Below are positions 46,593 through 54,514 of a stretch of DNA of 64,000 nucleotides, in pieces. The translations under genes were made by a program, and so were the position numbers. Location of the stretch: positions 50,124 through 114,123 of the forward strand of contig NZ_CADIJL010000018.1 of the NCBI RefSeq assembly GCF_902859695.1, given 5' to 3'. The notes beneath the pieces were generated by a model that saw only the letters and a program-made list of their open reading frames with translations, made no database searches and was not told the DNA's origin. How positions within the stretch are numbered: position 1 is the first letter of the stretch; every line of letters begins with the position of its first letter. Source of the DNA: Achromobacter ruhlandii. Its GTDB lineage: Bacteria; Pseudomonadota; Gammaproteobacteria; Burkholderiales; Burkholderiaceae_B.

Positions 46593-47045
46593 CTAACGGA
46601 TGGTGACGTCCTGGCCCGCCGCCAGCGCCGCCAGGAAGCGGTCGAAGTACGGCGGGATGGCCTCGGCGGCGCCGTAGCGGATGCGCCGTTCGACCTTGGC
46701 GATGGCGCCGAAGCAGATTTCTGCGTCGGGCCCGCCGCAGACCAGCACCACCGGGTCCTCGTCGTCGCAGACCTCGTACAGGCCGCCATGGGCGCGCCGC
46801 GCCACTTCGTAGAGGTAGGCGGCCGCGCCAACGGTCTGCATGGGGGTCAGGGGCAGCGTGCCCAGGTGCGCGGCTTCGAGCGCGTCGTCTAGCGCGTGGA
46901 CGCTCGACGGGGAGTAGTCGAGCCCGGTGCCGGCCGATCCGGCTGCCTGGACGAAATCCTGCGCGGCGGTGGCCACGCGCGCCACGAACTCTTCCTGGAC
47001 TTCGTCGCGCTTGGCGTCCTGGTTTATCTTGAGGAAACCGAACAT
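46593..47045 (-). CDS. Conserved hypothetical protein
   Basis: 150 residues from the ATG at 47045 (GGAG 9 bases upstream; MFGFLKINQDAKRDEV). I do not recognise a family. Visible features: no signal peptide or membrane segment, an acidic and Ala-rich N-terminal helix region, a segment rich in small and hydrophobic residues (TPMQTVGAAAYLYEVARRAHGGLYEV), two cysteines (one in the VLVCGGPDAEICFGA stretch) and a C-terminal helix (PPYFDRFLAAL). It is preceded by a perfect -10 TATAAT (minus, 47086-47091) and lies divergent from the GNAT gene. It looks like a small soluble globular protein. Confidence 0.75.
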   Translation of the reverse strand: MFGFLKINQDAKRDEVQEEFVARVATAAQDFVQAAGSAGTGLDYSPSSVHALDDALEAAHLGTLPLTPMQTVGAAAYLYEVARRAHGGLYEVCDDEDPVVLVCGGPDAEICFGAIAKVERRIRYGAAEAIPPYFDRFLAALAAGQDVTIR

Positions 47046-47085
47046 CAGTGGCTCCTTTGTGAAAACCGCAAGCGGCGTTGACCCC

Positions 47086-47091
47086 ATTATA
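47086..47091 (-). promoter_or_regulatory. -10 element for the hypothetical gene
   Basis: Perfect TATAAT on the minus strand. The -35 at 16-17 bases (CAGTAT/CCAGTA) is weak. The start would fall about 34 bases before the ATG at 47045. Confidence 0.45.
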
Positions 47092-47151
47092 GGCGGCCCC
47101 TGCCCCTATACTGGCCAGACCGTTCCCTATTCCCAACACTCGCCCCGTCCC

Positions 47152-47679
47152 GTGAATTCCGCTCCCGCCCCGCTGGTCCGACGTCTTGCCCCCGAGGATG
47201 CCCCGGCGCTACGCCAGCTGCGCCTGGACGCCCTGCGCGAGACGCCGGAAGCATTCGGATCGAGTTACGAAGAGGAACACACGCTGACACTGGAAGACAT
47301 CCGCGGCTGGATCGCCCCCGCGGACGACAGTGCGATGTTCGGCGTGTTCGCCGGAGACGCGCTGGCCGGCATCATCGGCGTGGCCCGGCAGCGCAAACTG
47401 AAGATGCGGCACAAGGCGCATGTCTGGAGCGTCTACGTGGCGCCACCCTGGCGCGGCCGCGGCCTGGCCCGGCTGCTGATGCGGGCGGCTATCGACCATG
47501 CCGCCGCCATGCGCGGTGTGCGCACGGTGCAATTGAGCGTCACCGCCAACAATGCCGCCGCCTGTCAGTTGTACGCCAGCCTCGGCTTCGAGCAGTACGG
47601 CCACGAGCAGGAAGCGCTGTGCGTCAACGGCACGCTGTACGACGAATTGCTGATGGCGCTGCCGCTGCCCGGCCGTTGA
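47152..47679 (+). CDS. GNAT-family N-acetyltransferase
   Basis: 175 residues from a GTG at 47152; no ATG fits the domain boundary, and upstream in-frame codons run into the divergent gene. GNAT acetyl-CoA-binding motif A is VAPPWRGRGLARLLMRAAIDHA, followed by motif B with NNAAACQLYASLGFEQYG. PLVRRLAPEDAPALRQLRLDALRETPEAFGSS at the N-terminus is common in the RimI-like/L-amino acid or toxin-type GNATs. The acetylated substrate is unknown. TATACT at 47107-47112 may be its -10. Confidence 0.86.
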   Translation: MNSAPAPLVRRLAPEDAPALRQLRLDALRETPEAFGSSYEEEHTLTLEDIRGWIAPADDSAMFGVFAGDALAGIIGVARQRKLKMRHKAHVWSVYVAPPWRGRGLARLLMRAAIDHAAAMRGVRTVQLSVTANNAAACQLYASLGFEQYGHEQEALCVNGTLYDELLMALPLPGR

Positions 47680-47708
47680 CGCCCCCCGGGTTCGGCGCGC
47701 CCCCCCCG

Positions 47709-48968
47709 TCAGGCGGCGCCCGCGCGCCGCCGCGCGCCATAGGCGCAGACCTGGTTGCGGCCGCCGTCCTTGGCCTTGTACAGCGCCTGGTCGGCGGCCT
47801 TGATGACCGCATCCGGCGCGCGCAGCGTCTCGCCGCGCTCTGCCACGCCGATGCTGACCGTCACGCGCAGCGGACGCGCATTGCGGCCGGCGCGCGCGCC
47901 GCGCCGGCGCAGACCGAGCTGATCGGCCTTGGGCCGCGCCGGCTTGTCACGCAGGCGCATCTGGTAGGCCTCGATCGCGCGCCGCACGGTTTCCAGGTGC
48001 GGAATGGCCTCGACCGCGGTCTTGCCCGGAAACACCAACGTGAATTCCTCGCCGCCGTAGCGATAGGCATAGCCGCCGCCAGACACCCGGCGCAGTTGCG
48101 CCGCCACCATGCGCAGCACCTGGTCGCCGACGTCGTGGCCGTGGGTGTCGTTGAATGCCTTGAAGTGGTCCACGTCGGCCATGGCCAGCGTATAGACGCG
48201 GCCCATGCGCTGCAGGCGCTCGTTGAGCGCACGCCGCCCGGGCAGACCGGTGAGTTCGTCGCGGAAGGCCATGTGATAGCCCTCGTGCGCCAGCGAAATG
48301 GACAGCGAGGTCAACGCGGCGGCGGCCATCACGGCCAGTTCGATGCCGTGCTGGGCGCCGCGCGGCAGCGCCCAGGCCATGCAGACGAAACCCAGCCATT
48401 GGCCGGCCTGCTGCGGACGGCCATAGCGCAACAGCAACAGGGTCAGGGTCAGGCCTGTGAGCAACAGCGCCGCCAGCGCCTCGAACGGCACGCCCAGCCG
48501 CGCCAGCACGCCTTGCACCGCCAGCGCGCCGAACAATTGCGCCACCCCTTCCTTGCCCGCCAACGCGATGACGGCGGCGCCCGCGGCCATCAGCCCCAGG
48601 CGCGCGGCCAGGTCGCGCAGCATGCCGGCGCGCTCGGGCCACAGCGCATTGATGGTGTAGGCCAGCGACCACCACACCAGCGCCGGCCCCAGCGCCCAGG
48701 GCGCCTGGCTGGCCAGCATCGGCCACGCGGCCACGGCGGCCAGCACCGCCAGCATCAATGCCAGTGTCTGCGAGCGCTGGTACATCAGGCAGATGGCCGC
48801 GCCGACCAGCGCCATGACCCACGGCACGAACGGCACGATCTGGGTCAGCGCCGGAGGCCACTGGCGCCACAGCAACAGCCCGACCGCCGCCATCACCGGC
48901 AGCGCAGGGTAGAACAACAGGGGCAGCCAGGGGATATGGGGGTAACGCACGGATAGGGCCTTGCTCAC
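47709..48968 (-). CDS. Membrane diguanylate cyclase (GGDEF)
   Basis: 419 residues. The N-terminal ~225 residues contain about six membrane helices without a recognised sensor domain (MASE-like). The C-terminal GGDEF domain has DELTGLPGRRAL, DVDHFKAFNDTHGHDVGD and RYGGEEF (GGEEF at 305-309), all needed for cyclase activity. No RxxD inhibitory site stands five residues before GGEEF, so product inhibition is unlikely. A basic insert of about 30 residues (around 340-368, many Arg/Lys/Gly) interrupts the domain before VTVSIGVAE. The start is GTG at 48968. It converges with the GNAT gene across 29 bases that include an eight-C run. Confidence 0.92.
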   Translation of the reverse strand: MSKALSVRYPHIPWLPLLFYPALPVMAAVGLLLWRQWPPALTQIVPFVPWVMALVGAAICLMYQRSQTLALMLAVLAAVAAWPMLASQAPWALGPALVWWSLAYTINALWPERAGMLRDLAARLGLMAAGAAVIALAGKEGVAQLFGALAVQGVLARLGVPFEALAALLLTGLTLTLLLLRYGRPQQAGQWLGFVCMAWALPRGAQHGIELAVMAAAALTSLSISLAHEGYHMAFRDELTGLPGRRALNERLQRMGRVYTLAMADVDHFKAFNDTHGHDVGDQVLRMVAAQLRRVSGGGYAYRYGGEEFTLVFPGKTAVEAIPHLETVRRAIEAYQMRLRDKPARPKADQLGLRRRGARAGRNARPLRVTVSIGVAERGETLRAPDAVIKAADQALYKAKDGGRNQVCAYGARRRAGAA

Positions 48969-49110
48969 GCTTGCTGAGATGACGTCGCCAAATCGGCAAA
49001 CACATATGCCATTTTACGGTCGCGGTCGCGGGTTCTTTAGCGAGTTAGCGACGCTTGCGCGGCGGGCGCGCCGTGCTATGTTCAGCGCTCGCCCCCCCTG
49101 GAAAAACCTC

Positions 49111-49959
49111 ATGCGCATCCTGGTCAATATCGACGTTCCCGATCTTGAGGCGGCCATCGATTTCTATGGCCGCGCCTTCGGGCTGACGCTGCACCGCCGG
49201 CTGGGACCGGGGGCCGCCGAAATGCTGGGCGCGTCGGCGCCCATCTACCTGCTGCAAAAGGCCGCCGGCACGCCGGCCGCGGGCGCCGTGCGCCAGCCGC
49301 GCGACTACGCCCGCCACTGGACGCCAGTGCACCTGGACGTGGTGGTCGATGACGTCGACGACGCGGTCGCCCGGGCGGTGGCCGCGGGCGCGCGGCTGGA
49401 GGACCCGGCGGCGTCGCATGACTGGGGCCGCATCGCCCACCTGAGCGATCCATTCGGCCATGGCATCTGCATCATGCAGTTCCTGGGCCGGGGCTACGAC
49501 GCGCTGGCGGCGGGCGCGCTACGCGACGCGCCGGTGACCGAGGCCGACTTCGACACCCTGCTGGCGATCCGTATCGAAGCCATGCGCGACAGCCTGGAAC
49601 GCCTGGGCCGGTTCGACCCGGAACGGGCGCGGGCGCGGCTGCGCGCCACGTTCCGGCCCGGCCACACCTGGTTCATCGAGCGCGACGGCGCGCGCATCGG
49701 CTTCTATGCCGTGCGCCCGGACGGCGACGGCCTGCGGCTGGATCATCTGTATGTGGTGCCCGCGGCGCAGGGGCTGGGGGTGGGCGGCCAGGTGCTGGGC
49801 CGCTTGCTGCAGGATGCCGACCGACGCGGCCTGCCGGTCAGTGTGGGCGCGCTGCGCGGCAGCGACTCGAACCGCTTCTATCGCCGCCACGGTTTCGCGC
49901 AGGTGTCGGAAAGCGAATGGGACATCGAATACCTGCGCCTGGCGCCGGGACGCGCCTGA
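49111..49959 (+). CDS. VOC/glyoxalase-like domain fused to a GNAT acetyltransferase
   Basis: 282 residues from the ATG at 49111. Residues 1-130 are a single VOC (glyoxalase/bleomycin-resistance-like) repeat: MRILVNIDVPDLEAAIDFYGRAFGL, HLDVVVDDVDDAVARAVAAGA, DPFGHGICIMQF. Residues about 140-280 are a GNAT domain with the acetyl-CoA motif VVPAAQGLGVGGQVLGRLLQDA and NRFYRRHGFAQV. VOC folds bind small substrates or metal; here the domain may present a substrate to the acetyltransferase. The fusion suggests self-resistance or detoxification by acetylation, but neither part identifies the compound. An in-frame ATG at 49079 upstream is possible but adds nothing. Confidence 0.85.
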   Translation: MRILVNIDVPDLEAAIDFYGRAFGLTLHRRLGPGAAEMLGASAPIYLLQKAAGTPAAGAVRQPRDYARHWTPVHLDVVVDDVDDAVARAVAAGARLEDPAASHDWGRIAHLSDPFGHGICIMQFLGRGYDALAAGALRDAPVTEADFDTLLAIRIEAMRDSLERLGRFDPERARARLRATFRPGHTWFIERDGARIGFYAVRPDGDGLRLDHLYVVPAAQGLGVGGQVLGRLLQDADRRGLPVSVGALRGSDSNRFYRRHGFAQVSESEWDIEYLRLAPGRA

Positions 49960-50011
49960 CGGGCGTGCAGGCAAGGCGGGCGCGCCGGGCGGCGCCCCCG
50001 CCGCTGGGCCG

Positions 50012-50575
50012 TCAGGTGCGCGGCAGCGTGACGCCGCGCTGGCCCTGGTACTTGCCGCCCCGGTCGGCGTACGAGGTCTCGCAGACCTCGTCGCTTTCCA
50101 GGAACAGCATCTGCGCGCAGCCTTCGCCGGCGTAGATCTTGGCGGGCAGCGGCGTGGTGTTCGAGAATTCCAGCGTGACGTGGCCTTCCCATTCGGGTTC
50201 CAGCGGCGTCACGTTGACGATGATGCCGCAGCGCGCGTAGGTGCTCTTGCCCAGGCAGATCGTCAGCACGCTGCGCGGGATGCGGAAGTATTCGACCGTG
50301 CGGGCCAGCGCGAACGAATTGGGCGGGATGATGCAGACATCGCCCTTGAAATCCACGAACGAGCCTTCGTCGAAATTCTTGGGGTCGACGATGGTGGAAT
50401 TGATGTTGGTGAAGATCTTGAATTCGTCGGCGCAGCGCACGTCGTAGCCGTAGCTGCTGGTGCCGTAGCTGACGATGCGCCCGCCATTGGCCGTGCGGAC
50501 CTGACCCGCTTCGAAGGGTTCGATCATGCCGGCTTCGGCCTGGCGGCGGATCCAGCGGTCGCTTTTGATGCTCAT
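50012..50575 (-). CDS. dcd: dCTP deaminase
   Basis: 187 residues. It deaminates dCTP to dUTP, feeding dTMP synthesis. Characteristic blocks: [11 protein letters not shown] at the N-terminus, [37 protein letters not shown] (catalytic Glu region) and [13 protein letters not shown]. Homotrimeric cytoplasmic enzyme. It stands between the VOC-GNAT gene (convergent) and tamB (same strand, 90 bases upstream), with which it may form the end of an operon. Confidence 0.96.
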   Translation of the reverse strand: MSIKSDRWIRRQAEAGMIEPFEAGQVRTANGGRIVSYGTSSYGYDVRCADEFKIFTNINSTIVDPKNFDEGSFVDFKGDVCIIPPNSFALARTVEYFRIPRSVLTICLGKSTYARCGIIVNVTPLEPEWEGHVTLEFSNTTPLPAKIYAGEGCAQMLFLESDEVCETSYADRGGKYQGQRGVTLPRT

Positions 50576-50665
50576 GATGGCAGAGGTGCTTGGGGGAATG
50601 GAATGGGCGACATTTTATCCCGAGCGCCGCCCCGCCCCCGAATGGGGACGGAACGGCATCGGATA

Positions 50666-53600
50666 TCAATCGCCGAAGAAGGTACGGTACACCAGCGCGA
50701 TGCCGTTGACCGAACCGCCCTTCAGGTCCAGCGACAGGCCCCGCGCCAGCCGGTAGCTGGCCCGGCCCACGGTGTCGCTGCCGGCCAGCGCCTGCTCGAC
50801 GCTGAGCGTGATGCCATTGGCGAACGACTTGCTGGCCACCAGGAATTGCGTCGCCAGCTGACTATCGCTGTCGCGGTTGACGTCGCCGGCCACGGTGCGG
50901 TCCGGCAGAATGCTGCCCGAGCTGCCCAGGTTGCCGGTGCGCACGCTGACGTCGTCCAGCCCGAATTGCTTGTAGAACGGCTCGCCGCCGCCCAGCAGGG
51001 CCGTGCCCACCGACAGCAGCAGCGCGGCGTCGCTGCCGCTTTCGTCGGGGCCGCGCCCCAGCAGCAGCCACGACAGCTTCTCGACGTCGCTGACGTCCGG
51101 ATACGACACCAGGTCGATACGCGGACGCTGCGCGGTGCCCACCACCTTGACACCGGCCTCGACCTGCTCGCCCGTGCGCAGGGCCTCGATGTCCAGCAGC
51201 GGGTTGTCCAGGCGGCCCTGGAAGGTCAGCGTGCCGCGCCGCAGCCGCAGTTTCTGGCCATAGGCCTCGATGCCGCCGCCCCGCGTGCGCAGCGCGCCCA
51301 CGCCGGTCAGGCGGCCGTCGTTCAGCAGGATCTGGATCGACCCCAGCAGGCCGGCGTCCAGCCCCATGCCGGTGATGTAGAAGCGCGGCCCCATGTCGAA
51401 CTTCAGGTTCATGCTGGTCTGCAGCGGCGTCGACACGGTGCCGGGGTCGTCGCCCGCGCGCCGCACCTTGACGTCGTCGTCCAGCGACGGCACGCCCTGC
51501 AGGATCTCCAGGCTGAACCAGCCGGCGTCCGCCTTCAGGTCGCCGACGATGTCGATGCGCGGCATCGCGGCGTTCAGGTCGATGGTGCCGGAGACCATGG
51601 CATAGCGGTCGGAGCGCTGCAGCGCCGGAAAGCGATACAGCGTCAGGCGCACGTTGCCGCCGCCGTCGATCAGGTTCCATTGCCCCTTGGCCTCGGCATA
51701 GCCGCCCTTGGCCTCGGGGTTGGTGGTGATCCATTCCTTGGTGCGCCATTCGGCCGGCATCACGCGCAGCGAGGCCGGGAAACGCAGGCTGTCGAGCACC
51801 AGCTTGTCGCCGTCCAGCCGCGCCGCCAGCGTGCCGTCGATCAGGCGCACGCCGTCGTCGATGCGCACCACGCGCAGCTTGTCGCCGCGGATCGCGCCGC
51901 TCGCGCTCCACTTGCCGCTGAGCGTGCCCTGGGCTTCCAGGTTGGCCTTGACCTGGCCGCCGACCTCCATGGAGTCGCCGACGAACAGGCCGACCCAGGC
52001 CAGATCGGTGATATCCGCATCCAGCCTGGCGCGGATCGGCTGGCGCGGATCGAGCGCCATGCCGCCCTTGGCGTCCACCGCCAGCACCGCCGTGCCATTG
52101 CCGGCGATCTTGCCCATCTTGTCGGTGGCCAGGTCCAGCTTGGCGTCCAGCCGGCTGGCGTTGGCCGAGGTCGGCGTGGCGGTCAGGTCCAGCACCAGCG
52201 CCTTCACCCCCAGCGGCACCGGCGGGTCGCCCGGGATCAGCAGATCGCCGTCGCGCCGCGCGATGCGGGCGCGGCCGGCCAGGCGGCCGTCGAACTTCAG
52301 GTCCCAGGACGCGTCCAGCGCGATGCGGCGCTGGCTTTCCGCCACCGTAGCATTGACGCGCTTCGGTCCTTTGTTCATCTTGGCCGCGGCCTCCGGGTCG
52401 ACGGCGGCGATCACCTGCCGCGCCATCGCGGCGGTGATGACCAGGTTGTCGGCCTGCCCGGCGGTTTCCCAGCGCTTGGCGTCGCCGCGCGACCCCTTGT
52501 GCGCGATCGCCAGTTTTTCCTTGCCCGGCAGGGCTACCCCCAGCACGGTCTGGCCCACCTGCCACTGCCATTGCAGCGCCACCGCCGCCGGCAGGTAAGA
52601 CAGCGTCACGGGCCGGTCGACCGAAACGGTAAAGCCGGCGCTGTCGGCCGTCAGGCGCGAAACCGTGCCGCGCCAACCGGTCAGGGCGGCGTCGGCCGCC
52701 CCCGCCGCGCCTTTGCCCCAACCGCCAGCGAAGGCGAGCGTGGCCTGGGCCCGCGATTCGCCCAACACGCCGGGGCGCGGCTTGGGCGGGTTGTAGCCGG
52801 CGGTGATCTCGGCCTTATGGGCGGCGATGGTACCGCCGAGCTTGCCCTTGAGGTCGGCGCCGCCCGGAATGCCGGGCCAGAATGCATCCAGCTGCGGCGC
52901 CTGCGCGTCCAGCGTCAGCGCGCCGTCGGCCCCGCCGATCTCGCCCTGCGCCCGGATCCGATTGGCGCCCAGCTTGAGATCGACGTCCAGGCCGTGGATA
53001 CGCAGTCCGGCCAGCAGATCGGCGGCGGGCGTGCCGGCGTCGGGCGTACCGGCGGCGGGCTTGGCGGCGGCATCGGGCGCATCGGGCGCATCGGCGGCGG
53101 GCCTGACCGCGGCATCGGGGGCTCCCGGCGCGGCATCTGGGCCCGACGCCACGGCGCTGGCGCTGACCTGCGGGCCGGCGGCGGGCGCGGCGATATCCAC
53201 CTGGGCCTTGACCGCGCCCGCCAGCGCCTGCTTGTTCCAGCGCGCGCCGTCTTCGAAGCGCAGGTCGATCGCGGCCTGGCGCAACTGGCTGAGGTTCTCG
53301 AACTCGGCGCTCAACTGCGCGCTGGCGCTGACGATGGCCGGCGGAATCGCGTCACCCAGCCAGGGCGACAGGTCCAGGCGCCGCGCCCCAACGGTGCCGA
53401 CGATGCGGTCGCGGCCCGGCTGGCCGTCCACCGCCCGCAGGTCCAGGCGCGCCGACAGCGTCGACTGGTCCGGCAACCGCGCCTCGGCGCGCGCGCTGCG
53501 CAGCACCAGCGGCGTGCGCGGCGCCAGATCGGCCATCACCTCCAACGCCAGACCGGCGCCGGTGCCATCCAGCTTGGCCTGGATGCCGTCCAGCGAGCCC

Positions 53601-54514
53601 GCCGCATCGGCCTGCAACATCACCTGGCAGGCCGGCGCCGGCGGGCCGACGAACGCATCCGTGGTCTTGGCCTGGGCGCCCTCGGTCGGCGTGGCGGAGG
53701 ACGGCCTGGCGCCGGCGGCGGCCTTGGCGGATTCCCCCTTGGCCTTGCCGGCCCGGGGCTTGGCCGCCTCGGGCGCCTTGGGCCTTTCCTCTTGCGGTTT
53801 CGCGGGCGGCGCGAACTTGCCGCTCAACTGATCGGCCTGGCACAGCGGCGAGGCCGGGCCCGATCCGCGCGCCATCACGTCCAGCCGCGCGGCGAACGGC
53901 CAGGGATCGGCCAGGCCCTGCAATTCGGCTTGCCCGCTCAGTTGCGCCTGGCCGACCTCGTGGCCCACGCGCAGATTGGCGATGCGCAGTTGCGCGCCCT
54001 GCTTGCCGGCGGCGAAAGTGGCATTCAGGTCGCCCAGTTCGACCGGTAGCGGCTGGCCGTCCTGCAGCAGATGGAATTCACCCAGCGCCAGCCGGTCCAC
54101 GGCGATATCCACCGGCAGCGACGGCAAGGTGAAGGGTTCGTCTTCGCCCTTGGCGGTGGCTTCGTCGCTGGCGGTCAGGGCGACTTCGACGTTGCCCGCC
54201 GAGATCTCGCGCACGTGCAGCAAGCGATTGCCCAGCGCGCGCCAATGCACGCTCAGGCGCAGGTCGCTGATGCCGATGCGGGTGCCGCTGATGTTCAAGT
54301 CCAGCCGCCCGACGTCCAGCCCGCGCAGCACCGAGCCGCGCACGTCCAGCGCCTGGCCGTCCAGTTGCTGGGCGGCGGTGGTCAGCAGCAGCCGGGTGCC
54401 GGTCTGCGAGGCCAGCAGCCAGAACACGAAGCTGCACGCCAGCACCGCCAGCATCGCCAGCCCCGGCAGCCACCACACCAACAGGCGCCGCAGGAATCCG
54501 CGCAGCGCCGTCAA
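50666..54514 (-). CDS. tamB: Translocation and assembly module subunit TamB
   Basis: 1282 residues. An N-terminal signal anchor (about 10-36) is followed by a long beta-rich (DUF490/AsmA-like) body, ending with the conserved C-terminal TamB domain (GRGPDESGSDAALLLSVG, ILPDRTVAGDVNRDSDSQL, DTVGRASYRLARGLSLDLKGG). It bridges the inner membrane to TamA at the outer membrane and helps transport phospholipid or assemble outer-membrane proteins. Two low-complexity Ala/Pro/Lys stretches (about 234-293 and 440-500) are unusual insertions. It overlaps the tamA stop (TTGA), with a TTG start at 54514. tamA-tamB coupling supports the assignment. Confidence 0.93.
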   Translation of the reverse strand: MTALRGFLRRLLVWWLPGLAMLAVLACSFVFWLLASQTGTRLLLTTAAQQLDGQALDVRGSVLRGLDVGRLDLNISGTRIGISDLRLSVHWRALGNRLLHVREISAGNVEVALTASDEATAKGEDEPFTLPSLPVDIAVDRLALGEFHLLQDGQPLPVELGDLNATFAAGKQGAQLRIANLRVGHEVGQAQLSGQAELQGLADPWPFAARLDVMARGSGPASPLCQADQLSGKFAPPAKPQEERPKAPEAAKPRAGKAKGESAKAAAGARPSSATPTEGAQAKTTDAFVGPPAPACQVMLQADAAGSLDGIQAKLDGTGAGLALEVMADLAPRTPLVLRSARAEARLPDQSTLSARLDLRAVDGQPGRDRIVGTVGARRLDLSPWLGDAIPPAIVSASAQLSAEFENLSQLRQAAIDLRFEDGARWNKQALAGAVKAQVDIAAPAAGPQVSASAVASGPDAAPGAPDAAVRPAADAPDAPDAAAKPAAGTPDAGTPAADLLAGLRIHGLDVDLKLGANRIRAQGEIGGADGALTLDAQAPQLDAFWPGIPGGADLKGKLGGTIAAHKAEITAGYNPPKPRPGVLGESRAQATLAFAGGWGKGAAGAADAALTGWRGTVSRLTADSAGFTVSVDRPVTLSYLPAAVALQWQWQVGQTVLGVALPGKEKLAIAHKGSRGDAKRWETAGQADNLVITAAMARQVIAAVDPEAAAKMNKGPKRVNATVAESQRRIALDASWDLKFDGRLAGRARIARRDGDLLIPGDPPVPLGVKALVLDLTATPTSANASRLDAKLDLATDKMGKIAGNGTAVLAVDAKGGMALDPRQPIRARLDADITDLAWVGLFVGDSMEVGGQVKANLEAQGTLSGKWSASGAIRGDKLRVVRIDDGVRLIDGTLAARLDGDKLVLDSLRFPASLRVMPAEWRTKEWITTNPEAKGGYAEAKGQWNLIDGGGNVRLTLYRFPALQRSDRYAMVSGTIDLNAAMPRIDIVGDLKADAGWFSLEILQGVPSLDDDVKVRRAGDDPGTVSTPLQTSMNLKFDMGPRFYITGMGLDAGLLGSIQILLNDGRLTGVGALRTRGGGIEAYGQKLRLRRGTLTFQGRLDNPLLDIEALRTGEQVEAGVKVVGTAQRPRIDLVSYPDVSDVEKLSWLLLGRGPDESGSDAALLLSVGTALLGGGEPFYKQFGLDDVSVRTGNLGSSGSILPDRTVAGDVNRDSDSQLATQFLVASKSFANGITLSVEQALAGSDTVGRASYRLARGLSLDLKGGSVNGIALVYRTFFGD

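Noticed and set aside
47700..47707. Run of eight C between two convergent genes.
   Set aside because: It is intergenic, short and common in this composition; it is not placed to cause phase variation of a reading frame.
49706..54049. A 1447-codon plus-strand frame.
   Set aside because: Antisense to dcd and tamB, with the skewed composition of a codon-bias shadow.
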